A DNA stretch of 64,000 nucleotides from Calliopum simillimum (taxonomy: Eukaryota; Arthropoda; Insecta; Diptera; Lauxaniidae). Under the pieces are notes generated by a model. The model was not told where the DNA came from, made no database searches, and was given only the letters and a program-made list of their open reading frames with translations. Position numbers and translations under genes: made by a program. Below are positions 43,283-55,325 of the stretch, piece by piece. The stretch lies in assembly GCA_951812925.1 (NCBI GenBank), contig OX638371.1, positions 79,617,697-79,681,696 of the forward strand, in the 5' to 3' direction. Position 1 is the stretch's first letter. Each line of letters begins with the position of its first letter.

Positions 43283-45299
43283 TTGGTCATTCGAGCGGAT
43301 AAATTAAAAAAAAAAAAAAAAAAAAATAAATTTTCTGGCGAAGTGCAAAATTTCTAGAAGTAAATTCTAGAAAAATCGTTGAAAATTGTGAAATTTCATT
43401 GTGGATGTATGCGTAGCGTCATATTTAATTTCAAATATTAAATATGTATATGTGAGTTTGGCATGAGAGGAATTGTTAGTGAGAAGACCACTGTACTGAA
43501 GAGAACATCACTTGCTTGTGTGGCTGTGCGGAGAGAAGGGGAAGTATACTGGCGTTGTGATGTCAGAAAAAATGAGCGAGCAAGTGCGATTCGGCGTTTT
43601 AGTTAATTATAAATATTAACTATATTTCTGCAAAATGCATAAAACAATAATAATTTGTGAGTATTATATTTTAAAAAGTGCTATTGTGAGTTTTTTATTG
43701 AAGTCACTGTGAGTGCCTTGAGCAATGTCGACGACAGTGCGGCGTCAATGTGTGAAATTTTGCGGCTTTTTTGTTTTGTTTTGTTTGCTTTCTTTTGCGA
43801 TCATTTTTTTGCGTTTATGCTAAGAACTGTGAAGTGTAGAGCTAGGGCATAGTGCGTGATAATAATTTTGTAAAGAGTTTACAATTTTATAATAGATTCT
43901 GTGACAAATATTGTGCATTTAGTTTTTAATAAAGAATAACAAAAGCGACATGAGCAGATTGCTTTGAGTGCGTGTGTGCGTTTTGCTTGCAGCATCATAG
44001 TTGTGAGTGTGAGTGCATAGAAATTGAGAGTGCGTGTACTGTTTTTCGTATGCGTAAAAGGGCTTTTATTTTTTTATATTATTTTCTCTTTCTTTTGCGG
44101 CTTATGTGTAGAGTAGAACAGAAAGAAGAGAAACGCAGGCAAAAGTGAGGACGCGTCTTTTCGTGCGTTTTTTTGTTTTATACAAACACATTGTTTGTTT
44201 ATTAGGGTGTATGAAATTGATCAAACGCGTTGATCATGTTTCTGTTACAGTGAGGCAGCGGCTTCATAGGCGTTTTTCACACTCACAGATTCTTAGCAAG
44301 TAGTAACATGCATGTTATGAAAATAGGTAGAGCATATTGGTCATTTTTGGGTATCGTCACCGATATTCAAAGAGAGTAAATTGTGCAAGAGCAAGATGAC
44401 CAAGAGCGAATGGTACCAAGAGCTATAGTGCAAATTAGTTCATGTCGAATTGATATGGGCTTGTATGTGTGCAATAAAAGTGTGCGTAATAAGACGTTTC
44501 AAAGAGCGAAACGCAATAGAGCAAGAGAGTTTGTATCGTATATGATGCGAACTCAAATGAGTTTGTGTGCGAGGCAAAGGCAATCACTCACAGTGGCACA
44601 TAGGCACAAAATATTACATAAAACTCACAATGATGGTAAAGGTTTTGGCGCTTTATATAAAATTAAAGGAATAGGATAAATTTATATAGGCACTATTTGC
44701 CCTTTTTATTATTTTTATTATTCTTCCATTATATATCAAAATAGATAAGGGCATCAATTAAATTTTCAACAAAGGTAATCGATTGTTCGAGAAACTTTTT
44801 CTGCGTTAACACAAATTAAGAGAGCGCTTTCAGCTCAATAGTTACTACATATGGTGAATATTGCATTGGGAAATGGTGATAGTGAGAGACAGCGCGTCAA
44901 TGGGAGCATAACAGAGCGGCAGGCTTTGTTATAACTAGAGAGAGCAGAATCCTAAAGGGCAATTCGCTGCATGTAATGTGTGAGATCAATCGAGAAATTT
45001 GCCAAATGCGCGCAGTGCTGCGGAGAAAATTATAGCCAGTATGTGCCGTGGAGCTGCACAACAGTGTGCTTTGTCTGCACAAATCTTTAGAGAAAGGTGT
45101 TGCTAACATACAAATAACAACCAAACAAAAAATTAGTCAAATATCTGGCTAAGGGATGGATCTAAAAAACAAAATTTTCTAAAATGAACGCCATTTAAAA
45201 CAAAAAGAAATAGGAATGATGCTGAAATGTACTCCGAGTGTTACAATAATTGTTTAAATTTATTATTATTTATAAATGTATTTATTTATTATTTTTCTT

Positions 45300-47830
45300 C
45301 TTCTGATAGCAAAGGGTAGAACGGTCAGGGCGATGAGTTTGCACGATGAGAATGGAGCTACGGTTTTATTATCGCATTTAGAGAAATTATTTTTGAGCAA
45401 GAGCAAATACAGGAGGCGAATATGGCTTCTTTAGAGTGCACTAATAATGGACATTTAGATGAGATATTGCTGCGGCTTTGGCAACTAGATCAAGTTGCTG
45501 AGCTAAAACATTTGAGATCAGAAGAAGAAGAACAAATATCCAAAGACAATTTTTGTAAACATATTCTAGAGATAGTTTAGGGCTTTTTACAGTAACGATT
45601 TCTTTAAAAAAGATTATTTGTATATAAAGGGTTCATGTTTTAAGAGAAGCGATTGGAGAAGGATTGTGCATTGAAGCAAAATACTTATGTTGCTTTTATG
45701 AAAATATGACGAGCTCAAGCATTTGAGAAAAGACACTGGTAGAGCAGAGCAAGGTAATTTACTATATTATGTTCCTCATTATTGCGTCATGAAACAAAAT
45801 TTAGAGTGGTCTTTTTTTTAAACGGTTCGATTGGAACAGGCATGCCTTTGAATCAAAGCAATTGTTTGATAAGATGCAGAGGAACCTTTTTCATTTAATT
45901 AGAAGGTATTCAATTGTGATTTATGCTGATATTAAGATAATGTTAAGGTCGACACATTGCATAAATATTGGTTGACAGTTATGACATATGGTATGACATC
46001 ATCTACACAGAGCGCAGTAGGAGCTTTGATTCAATATGCAAGAGGGGCCGAAGAGGTATTCTTTTTGGCTACTGATATAATACAGCAAGATTTTTAAATG
46101 CATGATTGCGCAATGGGTGCATATACGGAGATATAGGCGCTTAGTAAGGGATATGGTCACTGCTTTTTTGAAGAGCGGTGATTTTGAGCTTTTTATATGG
46201 AAAATTAGTAGAGATTAAGCAAAAATGTTCATTATGAGATAGAATAGCGCTGGAGAAAGAATTTGCTATTTTGAAAATTTCATAATTAGCAGGTGGATTG
46301 CGGGCACAAAGGTGCAGATACATGGTTTTCCGATGCATCATATATGGTGCAGTGATTTATGTGACAATGGAGCAAAGCATATAAGTTTCAGCGAATTTTT
46401 ATGTATCAAAAGCGCGTGTAACACTGTAGATAATGGAAACAGTGTCAAGATAAGAGTGTTTGGCGCAAGATTATTGGGTCAACTTCTGACCAAAGTGCTG
46501 GAGGAAATAGGCTGGGCAGGTTGTGAATACTTCCTGCGGTGCGATTCACAAGTAGTACCTTATTGGTATCTTATCAGAAATTATGAGCAACAGTGAGATT
46601 GGCCACATGTTAACACCAAATATACCTCGGATAATTTACTGAGCCGAAGTTTGTCTTCAAAAGAGATAGTCGATCATAAAAAGTATTTGTATGCTCCAAA
46701 AGAAAAGAGTTAATTTTAGAAATTTTAGAAAGTCAGAAAATATATAGGCTAAATTGAATGTGCTCAGCATTATATCAAAATATGATCATATGCATGCAAA
46801 TATATTCCGGTAATCGGCTGGGCTGTCCCATTGGAGTATGCGCACAGCTTAGAGAATGTTATAGATATTTTAGCATTTATGCTAAAATTTATTGATGGAG
46901 CCAGGCATAAAGATAATGAGTAACAGTCGAAGCGTAATAGGGAACAGGTGCTTGCCCTTTGAGAGATGTAAAAAGAATAATTGAAGTTCTGTTGAAATAA
47001 GAAAAAGAGAAAGACTTTGCGAAATGAATGCTTGTGCTAAAGAAAAGATAACATGTGCAGCATGGGAGCTCAATTGAATTCTTGAATTCCATTTTAAATA
47101 ATAAGAGTGGGCAGCAGAAAAGCAGGGCTGATGTGCCTAATGAGATAAGGCATTCGATGAGAGTTAAAAATGGTTCGCATATTTTTGATTATTGGCAATC
47201 TTCATAGAGCGACAATGCATGGTGCTGTGCAAGTACTAATGCAATTTGTGAGACATTAGTTTTGGAGAACGTGATTATGGAGCAAAATGTAATTTGTGCG
47301 CGATATATTGCAAAATGTGAGAAAAATTAATGTCTGCATTGCAAGAAGATAATACAGTAAGAATTGGTAAACCTTTCTTACATACAGGTTAAGATATTGC
47401 TGGTAAATTTTGTCATTAAACGGTTATTTAAGTAGGTGGTATTTAATAAAAAATGTTAGGTAGCTAATGTTGCTTGTTTAAAGACACGAGCAGTGTACAT
47501 TGGTACTATGACAGATTTAACTTCTTTATCTTTTATTGCTTGCTATGAGCGTTTTATTTGCAGACGAAGGCGTTGTGAGCGAATTTGCAGCGATAATGGT
47601 ACATCTTTTGTTGCTGCAAATAAAGAGCTGAAAATGGTATGTGAGAAGTGTCAAGGGCGAGAAGTGTATTATTACTTAAGCATCAAGAGCGAAGTATTTC
47701 CCCCAGCACAATGGTCTCTGGGAAGGATCTATATCAGTTGTGATGCAAACGCCAAATCGATTGAAGCGACCCGTGCAGAAAATCTGTGTTTTGTCTGTCG
47801 AAACTGCAGATGAGCCAGTTGAGCAAATTA
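45300..47830 (+). pseudogene. BEL/Pao pol remnant (protease-RT-RNase H-integrase order)
   Basis: Fragments in the expected order are: DEILLRLWQLDQV (about 45450), RRYSIVIYADIKIML (about 45905, RT), TYGMTSSTQSAVGALIQYA (45984, RT), GARLLGQLLTKVLEE and CDSQVVPYWYL (46460-46570, RNase H), NTKYTSDNLLSRSLSSKEIV (about 46610), and DLTSLSFIACYERF with DNGTSFVAANKEL (47507-47630, integrase with its second catalytic Asp). The catalytic RT DD box and the integrase glutamate region are missing, and many stops interrupt. It cannot make functional enzymes. Confidence 0.8.
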
Positions 47831-47877
47831 ATTGAGATGGGCATCGCTATTAAAAACCTGCCGGTTTTTGCGGGCAC

Positions 47878-48100
47878 TGTATCGTATACACCCTGTATAC
47901 GAGTTTTTCTCAGAGAATCAACAAAATGTATTTCCATATTTGTATAACGTATCAGTATTATTTGAGCTATTGTGAAGTAAAGATGTGATTTTATTGTGTG
48001 CTTATTATGTGCTGTGAATAAATGTGGTTTTTTGGACAGAGTTCCTTTTTCCACAATAATTGTTGTGTTTTTATTCCGCTGGCTATCGAAGGTTTAAACA
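47878..48100 (+). repeat. 3' LTR of the BEL/Pao element
   Basis: 223 bp, same as the 5' LTR by eye. The sequence just upstream (CGGTTTTTGCGGGCAC) is not a convincing polypurine tract. Confidence 0.9.
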
Positions 48101-48105
48101 CTGTC

Positions 48106-49479
48106 CAAAGGTTAGCTCTTCGAAATGGGCTAATTTAGGGCTGAGGAATTTTTGTTTTGAGTTCTAATATCAAATTTAATACTGCAGCGGAAATGTGCAA
48201 TCATTGGGATTGGGAAATGATATTTGAGCACGATTGCTCCTCATAGGCTAAATAGCTAAAGAGCAACAATATTTTATACAAAAATTATGCATCTTTTGTA
48301 AAAGAACACAATCTTCCTAACATATAACTCAAAAATGTTTTATTTTTTATAACTCACTGAGCGTGCATTGCTAACAGTATTACAGTATTACCATTCGTTT
48401 ACTACTCCATTACCATCCCAAAGGAGTGTGAGCACTTCCCTTGTGTTGGGGAGAAAGTTGATTTAAATTTTTTTCTCTTCTTTTCGCTTAAGCCTTAACA
48501 TTTTCTCACTTCCTGTGTATACGGCATGTTTATAATTGTAGGCATAAAAAATTACGCCAACTCCCGAAGCAACAGCGCTTGGCAAAAATTTTATAGAAGT
48601 TCTGTCATGTACCTACTTACATACTATATCGTCCTGTAAAGTATAATAAGTACGTAAGTACTCGCATGTCTACGCAGCGCAGTGTAACCCATTATTTATG
48701 TCTTCTGTGTAATGTTGCATGTTCTGGCAAATTGTTATGTTGCGGTTGTTGCTTCGGCTCGGTTTTGTCATTTTTAAATTTCCGTTTACAGTAACATAAT
48801 TGACTTTATGAGTACTTTTTTTTTTATATCGTTTGAGATATTTTTCAGCGTTTTTTTATGTTTTTTAAAGTCGATTTTAATTTTACAGTAAACAATTTCT
48901 TATGTCTATTGTCATTAAATTTTTGTTGAACTTTTCCTTTGTTTTATATACATATATTACCCATTTGATCGTTAAATATAATTTTATTCAAAAAATTTTT
49001 AAAATTTACACATTTATATATTAACTTATACCTTAAAGGTCCTGGTTGGATTCCAATTGATCTAGTATAAAAGGTTTTTTTTTTATGTTTTGCATGAAAT
49101 AAAATGTAACTTAAGATAAGTTATTTGTTTATTTATTCTACTAATAAAAAAATTTTAGATTTTCATTTAGTATAAATCTTCACCACGGAAATATATTTCT
49201 ATTCAAAAAAAAAAATTTAAGAAAACAAGAGCGCTTCATGTCATTCTTCAGACACGCTCTTGTTATATTTTTTTTTAATAAAATAATAATTATTTAATTA
49301 AAAGAAAATGATAATTCTCATGATATACGAGTATGTGGTTTTCTGAAAAATAGTTCGACAAAGTATTTTCCAACTAACAACGTTAAACTACTGGTGCGGG
49401 GTGGGGTAGTAGAAAATAATCTTTCGAACAGCCAAAAAATTAAAGTAATTTATGGTACTAACTACACTAGTTTACAGCC
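48106..49479. other. Low-copy intronic sequence with one short hairpin
   Basis: Contains a hairpin at about 49230-49266 (AACAAGAGCG facing CGCTCTTGTT around CTTCATGTCATTCTTCAGACA). Otherwise AT-rich, with T-runs near 48810 and 49080. No gene recognised. Confidence 0.45.
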
Positions 49480-51400
49480 AAAATGTACAAGAAATGCTAC
49501 TATTTTTGTCTGTTGCTTGATCTTGTCCCTTAACTCGAAAATCACAAAAAAAAATTTTTAATTATAGGTTTTTGAGAAATGAATTTTTGAAATTTTTGTT
49601 TGTTTTCTTTCGAAGGTGCGTTCATATTGAAAATCATATCTCAAGCCATAATGATTTGGTCGTCTAAGATTTCAAACTAAAAGTTATTCAATCACCTTTA
49701 AATGTTTCTTAGTCGATTTTTTTCGGTCGAAACGAAAATTGAAAGCTCACTCAATAAATACGCAAAAATAAAAAAAAATATTAATTAAAAATTTTTTCGT
49801 AACTGGAGAACACAAACCCCACCTTTGACAAGATATGTACTAAAGTATATTTGAAGAAAATCTATGGATATGAAGTTGGTTCCTTGATTTTCGAAAACCG
49901 AAATTTTTTTTAGAGTTCTGGGTCCGTTGGGAATAGTTCTGGAGTTCTTTCACAAAATTCGATATATGCAGTTCTGTGAAATTGTTCCAAAAATTGGAGG
50001 TGTACCGTTTTTTTGCTAAGCGTCGTGTTTTTCACGTAGAGGAGTTCTGATAATATTTTTGAGCTCACAAGAAAGAGGTCTGGAGTTTCTTTCATACCTT
50101 TTTTGTGGATTTTTTTTTTTGGTGAAAAAATTTTTCGGAAAACATTTTATGGAAAAATGTAATAAAAAAATGTTCTGATTACAAATCTGAATAGTGCTCG
50201 AAGAATTCTAAAGAAAATCCCTATTATATTTTTCCGAAATATTCGTACTTTTCATTTTAATCGAAAAATCGATTAGTAAAAGAACGAACACTTTTTCTAA
50301 TTTTTCGAAGAAAAGTAAGAATATTTCGGAAAAACGCTATTAAAATGTTCTTTTGAACCCTTTGATACCTATCCAGAACTTCAGTCAGAACTCCTCTGCG
50401 GAAATTCTTTTTCGGATCCTTAGTAAAAGACCGAAAATATTTTCAAATTTTTCGATTAAAATGTAAAGTAGAAATATTTTGCAAAAATTATACTTCAGTA
50501 ATATAGGTATATTCTTTAGAAATCTTTGAGCGCAACCTTGAACTCCGCGAAAATTTTGATTTTCGGATATTTAGAAAAAACCTTAATTTTTTCTGATTTT
50601 TCGATCAAGTAGAAAAGTATGAATGTTTCGGAAAAATGTTGCTAAAATTTTCTTTAGAACTCTTCAAGCACTATTTAGATCTGTCTGCAATCAGAATTTT
50701 TTTGTTACAAATTTTTTAATAAAAAATTTTTTTCAGTTTTAGTTAAATCTTAACAGAAACCGTACTCGAAGCCATGATTCTGGTTTTCTAATGAAAGAAA
50801 ACGCGGTGCTTTAGCCATTAGACTAGTGGACACGGATAAACTTCTCTGTACAGAATCGCCATATGGATAGATTACAGGGCTCACTTGCGCCGTCTGCTGT
50901 GAAAAATTGCCAAATTGTTTTGAGTTGGTAACACACTCTGGTTTTGAGACATGCTACGCTAGCTACAATTAAAGAACTAATTGATTTTCGCTCACACATC
51001 ATTGCCATATTTAAAAAAGAAACTTTTTTTCAAAGTATTTCTTAGATCTGTAACGATAACGTCTAGTTCGATTGTTCATGTGAATAATTTTTTAAGAAAA
51101 CAAATAAATTACCATTCTCATATGGTTTGACCCTTTACAATTAAATCACTAATTCGCTTGGAAAATTATGTAAAAGGTGTTTAAAGTTGATTGAATTACC
51201 TTTTGTTTAATATCGACCAAATCAGTCGCTAATGACTTAAGATGTGGCTTAAAAAGTGAACCTGCCTTCGGAAAAATTTGAAAAATTGATATCGAAAACT
51301 TACATATAAATTTTTTTTTTTTGTGATTTTTAAGTTAAGGGTTACAGCACGAATTAGAAAATATGGTGGCATTATTGATACATTTTTTTTTAAATTTTTT
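49480..51400. repeat. Large foldback enclosing a SINE-like cassette
   Basis: CTTGTCCCTTAACTCGAAAA and TCACAAAAAAAAA (49520-49555) face TTTTTTTGTGATTTTTAAGT and TAAGGGTTACAGCACG (51310-51355). TGATTTGGTCGTCTAAGA and TTATTCAATCACCTTTAAA (49655-49700) face TTTAAAGTTGATTGAATTAC and CGACCAAATCAGTCGC (51180-51230). The centre is rich in TTTTTCGGAAAA-type words and holds the SINE-like copy at 50734-50910. Confidence 0.68.
50734..50910 (-). mobile_element. tRNA-derived SINE-like cassette, copy lacking the hammerhead
   Basis: Reverse-strand copy of 39216-39388. It has an A box TAGTCTAATGG (50815-50825) and a B-box-like GGCTTCGAGTACG (50761-50773), with shared GCACCGCGTTTTCTTTCATT. Similarity ends at AAAACTGA, exactly where the sister copy begins the hammerhead core, and is replaced by an A/T-rich run. 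It may be a truncated copy or one that never carried the ribozyme. Confidence 0.65.
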
Positions 51401-53290
51401 ATAAACTGATGCTATCCTTCTGATATCATTTGCTTTCATTGCTTAAAAAATTATTTGAAATGGACAATTTTTGGGCCCACCATTTTACTAAAACCACCGA
51501 AAATTTGAAATTTTATTAGATTTTATTTGTCCCTAAGTAAGTATTATGATGATTATAGATAAAATTTTTAAAATCCATAGCACTTTCATTTTTCTCAATT
51601 CATGGCTACGATCTATCGCTGTGTATCGGTATGAAGACTGAAGAAAAGATATATTTTTTTCCGGTGACAATATATTTTGTACATAAATTACTAAGCTAAA
51701 ACTTGGCCCTGGAGTAAAAAAGGATCTTATCAAGTCTGAAGTTCCGCTAAATTCAAAATGTCTTTATTTTGAGTATTTTGCCCTCTACTGTATAGATACT
51801 TCAGTGTGTAAACATCTAGAAACAAAGACAAATTCTTGAGAATCCAATATCAGAACAGTATAAATACAATATATCATAAAATTACATTTTGCCCATGAAA
51901 ACTCCATTAAAATTTATTTCCTAAATGACAATAAAGCGAATTTTAGGAATTCTTTTTGCTTTACTGCTTTTATAGGACAAAGGATAAGCACAAAAATATA
52001 AAGCTTTAAGAAAAAAAAAAAAAAAAAATCAATACCCATATTCTATTTTTGTTTCAGCGGGGCATGGCCAAGCAAAGTGTTAAAAATCCAAAACCGTTAA
52101 ACGGATGTATGTAGGAGTTGCTTAAGGAGTCAATTCATTAATTTTTAACTGTCGACCATTAGTCACGAAGAATGCATGTTGTTTATAGCGCACGTCTGTA
52201 GCACGCACATTCACATTTACAAATCGAATATAAAAAAGCAACATGAAAAATAATGTTGCATACTTTCGAGCAGACAGTTTCAAAAATGCATAGCAATTTC
52301 AGAAATTTATTCATTTCCCATTTATCTAATACGTTTTGTATGTATGGATGCATGTATTTGTTGCTTTATTTTTGCTTTACTTCATTAAAATGTTTTTGCA
52401 TCAATGGTGTTGATTTCCAGTGAATGTTGTGCTACAAGGTTTTTTTTATCTTTTTTCCATATAAATCGTGTATTTGCTAAAAATTAGCAATTCGTGCAAT
52501 TTCTGTATGAACAATTTTTTTTTTTGTTACAAAATTGCAAAAAGCAGCAAAATAAGGTAAATTAGAGTAAATGTGACATTAAAGTAAATTATAAAACAAA
52601 TATAGTTTTTTATCAAAATATTTACCCCACTTGGCCCTACACTTTATTAAATTAGAATATCGCAAGGCAAATCAAAGTGTTGATGCATGAAAAACGTGCT
52701 ACAGCAACAAATAAATTACAACTGATTTTCTTTTTGGTTTTTTTTTTTTATCGCAAATTTTTTCCAAACTCTTTATAACCCAAAAAAATTGAAGCTTACC
52801 CGCTTATCATTCCCATTTGGGTTTTTTTTTTTGTCTGTTTTGTTTTTCCACTGATTTCTCGTTGATTGCACACAAAAAGTGAAGAAAAAAAAAGTGTTGA
52901 GGGAAAATTTTTAGCTAATTTACTTTTTCATACGGTCATTGATTTTCCCAGTTGATGTTGTTGTTTTTTTTTTTTTTTTTGACTTTGTAGCGCACACTTT
53001 CGATTTGGAATTTTGCCCCGTTTAAGTGTAATTTGATTTTTATTGGGAAAAACTTTGTTATTTTTTGCGTCAATTTCAGTTTTATTGAAGAGAAAATGAG
53101 TCGCAAATGTTTTACTTTCATCAAGAGTAATTTGCATTTTAATAGAAAATGACTCTTGTGCTGACTGACAATGACAATGGGAATGAATGGTGCAATGAAG
53201 TAATCGAAAAGCAATTGACAGCGTTTAGCAGACTTTGGAGAAATGCTTATGCATTAACTTAGCTTAAAATACGGAAAAATGTCTGTTTGT
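51401..53290. other. Low-copy intronic sequence
   Basis: Has the dispersed CTGATATCATTTGCTTTCAT block near 51420, A-run near 52010, and T-runs near 52440, 52520, 52820 and 52965. No gene or RNA recognised. Confidence 0.45.
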
Positions 53291-53299
53291 TTTAAATAA

Positions 53300-53721
53300 C
53301 ACGTCAGTTGATAAGTTCGTGGTCTAATGAAGAAAAAACAAATATTCATTTTAAAATCAAAGTCAAAATCAATTTTATTCATAAACATTGGCTAATTCAA
53401 GAGCGATAGAATAATTCCTGCGCTTTTCTAATATTTCGATACCATTCTTGTAGAATGATTTATGTTTTGCCTAAAATTAGGCGTTTTTTCGGCGATCAGC
53501 TCATCATTTGAGCAAAATGTCTTTCTGGTCAGCATCTTTTTGAGGCTTGCAAGCAGGTAAAAGTTGCTGGGAGACAAGTCCGTAGATAAAGGTGGGTAAG
53601 GAAACAATTCAAAATGGAAATCATTTATTCTAAAATCGTTAACATTGACTTGCGATGCGGTGCATTGTCTTAGAAAAACAGCAAACGTGGCTCCAACTTT
53701 GAAAGTAATTTCCGCATGCAC
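53300..53721 (-). pseudogene. mariner transposase C-terminal remnant
   Basis: The minus strand reads FHFELFPYPPLSTDLSPSNF, where the S-T-D-L-S-P-S-N-F block is the third-aspartate motif of DD34D mariners. LLASLKKMLTRKTFCSNDEL and IAEKTPNFRQ follow. The stretch GTCAGTTGATAAGTTCGTGG at 53303-53322 resembles a mariner terminal repeat and probably marks the 3' end of the element. The N-terminal two thirds are missing and no second end was found. Confidence 0.75.
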
Positions 53722-54055
53722 AAATTTTCATGTTAAATTAAAAACATAACTTTTGATACCTTTGAGGTGTCAACTTTCTCACACAATTTGACTTTAGGGT
53801 ATTCTAAAAATATTTTTGTGCTGATTTTGGGCGAAAAAAGTGTTTAGCATTATTAGCGCTTCTATGACCACATTAAAATTCAGCATGCTAGTCAATAATG
53901 ATCGATTTTCCTAGTGCAGAGTCCGTACTACATTTATCAAGCTAAAATTTTGTTTCAACGTTGTCTTTTATCAACACACCGAATTCGTTTTGATTCCATT
54001 CTTTGAAAGTACCAAAGTTGTTTCACTGAAACTACTGTAAATTTGAATCAAATTT
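53722..54055. other. Intronic sequence
   Basis: AT-rich, nothing recognised between the mariner relic and the minisatellite-bearing element. Confidence 0.4.
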
Positions 54056-54060
54056 TTAAA

Positions 54061-54901
54061 AATTTGCAGTTGGGTTCTCACGTTTTTATAAAAACTGGTA
54101 TCGCCGGTGGCCAAATTTTGGCCTTTTACTTAAAGATAGACAAACTTTTTCCGTTTGGTAAAAAAAAATGCCAGAGCATTGAGTATTCATTAATCGTAGT
54201 AACCTTTATTGGATGCTGCAGGCTCAGTGTATCCCCAAACCAAATAATATAAAAATTTATGTAGTGCTTGCGCCGAAAAATATCGAAAAACATTCCAAAT
54301 ATCGGTAAGAGTCCAAAATTATCGAAAAACATCTAAAATATCGGTAAAAAGTCCAAAAATATCGAAAAACATTCAAAGCATCGAAATGAGCCCAAAAGTA
54401 TCGAAAAAGATCCAAAATATAGGTAAAAGAACAAAAGTATCGAGAAGTATCCAAAATATTGCTAAAAGTCCAAAAGTATCGTAAAACATCCTATGTATCG
54501 AAAAGAGCCCAAAAGTATCGAAAAACATCCAAAGTATCGAAAAGAGCTCAAAAGTATCGAAAAAGATCCAAAATATCGGTACAAGTGCAAAAGTATCGAG
54601 AAACATCCAAAATATCGGTGAAGAATGTTCACAAAGTGCAACGAAACACGTTTCGTGCAAGCCAGAGAATAACAACAACAACAACAAAATTTCTCTCTGT
54701 TGTGCTGTTGTTGTTGTAATTGCATGGGAAACTTTGATTCTTAAATGCATTTATGGCAACTAATAAGGATAATTTTTGGTTTTGTGCATTCTACACCACA
54801 CTACCTTTCATAAAAAAAAAAAATGATGAGAGGTCTCCACACTGAACACTTAGAAAAGCTCTGTAAATTTTTATAAAAATCTGAGAACCCAACTGCAAAT
54901 T
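54061..54901. mobile_element. Terminal-inverted-repeat element carrying a minisatellite
   Basis: AATTTGCAGTTGGGTTCTCA (54061-54080) is matched exactly in inverted form at 54882-54901, and similarity continues inward (TTTTTATAAAAA on both sides). The interior has the GGCCAAATTTTGGCC block, the ACTGAGCC block shared with 11905-12055, and the minisatellite (54257-54620). No TSD is evident and no transposase. Non-autonomous DNA element of unknown superfamily. Confidence 0.75.
54257..54620. repeat. Minisatellite inside the element, inverted relative to 11489-11900
   Basis: About nine units of ATCGAAAAACATCCAAAATA and TCGGTAAAAGTCCAAAAGTA type, the reverse complement of the array at 11489-11900. 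Stop-poor, so it creates spurious frames on both strands. Confidence 0.85.
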
Positions 54902-54989
54902 TCGAAAAAATTGAGATGATCATGGCCAGCTACTTTTTAAAAACTAGTACTTACTAATTCTGTAGTTCAATTATTTCTGTACTACGGTC

Positions 54990-55325
54990 TAGAGTTCGCA
55001 AACTATCAATAGTCACGACCATCGATAGTGGACGATAGTTTGGTCATTATCTATCGATAGTTATCGATAGTATGGATTTTAGTGCAAACTTCACCTATTC
55101 CAAAATACAATGAAAATTATGTAAAGAAAACATATGTTATAAGCAGTAACGACATTACCTTTTGTATCTTAAGTTAAAAATTTGTTCATATTTTAAATTT
55201 CAGCCACAGAATAAAAACTTGGCACTCTTTGGCATCACTTTGAAATAAGTAAACAATATAAGGATAGATAATTACTAACGATAGTCTGTCACAAGCCATC
55301 AATAGTCTCGATAGTGCGAGAAAAA
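54990..55325. promoter_or_regulatory. Cluster of CGATA / TATCGATA motifs (possible DREF/BEAF-like site or MITE)
   Basis: At least six CGATA words lie in 300 bp (near 55025, 55033, 55056, 55067, 55280 and 55312), including two TATCGATA sequences, the Drosophila DRE consensus bound by DREF, with CGATA clusters bound by BEAF-32. The two ends are loosely inverted (CGCAAACTATCAATAG against CATCAATAGTCTCGATAGTG), so a small transposon is an equal possibility. Function is inference. Confidence 0.4.

Larger units (their letters stand above)
43060..48100 (+). mobile_element. BEL/Pao LTR retrotransposon, non-autonomous, TSD CTGTC
   Basis: Two 223-bp LTRs (43060-43282, 47878-48100) that read as identical start TGT and end ACA and are flanked by the 5-bp CTGTC (43055-43059, 48101-48105). 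A primer-binding-site-like TTGGTCATTCGAGCGGAT follows the left LTR immediately. The 4.6 kb interior has scattered, order-preserved BEL/Pao pol fragments but no long frame. Matching LTRs with a ruined interior suggest a family moved by proteins supplied in trans rather than an old full-length copy. Confidence 0.88.
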
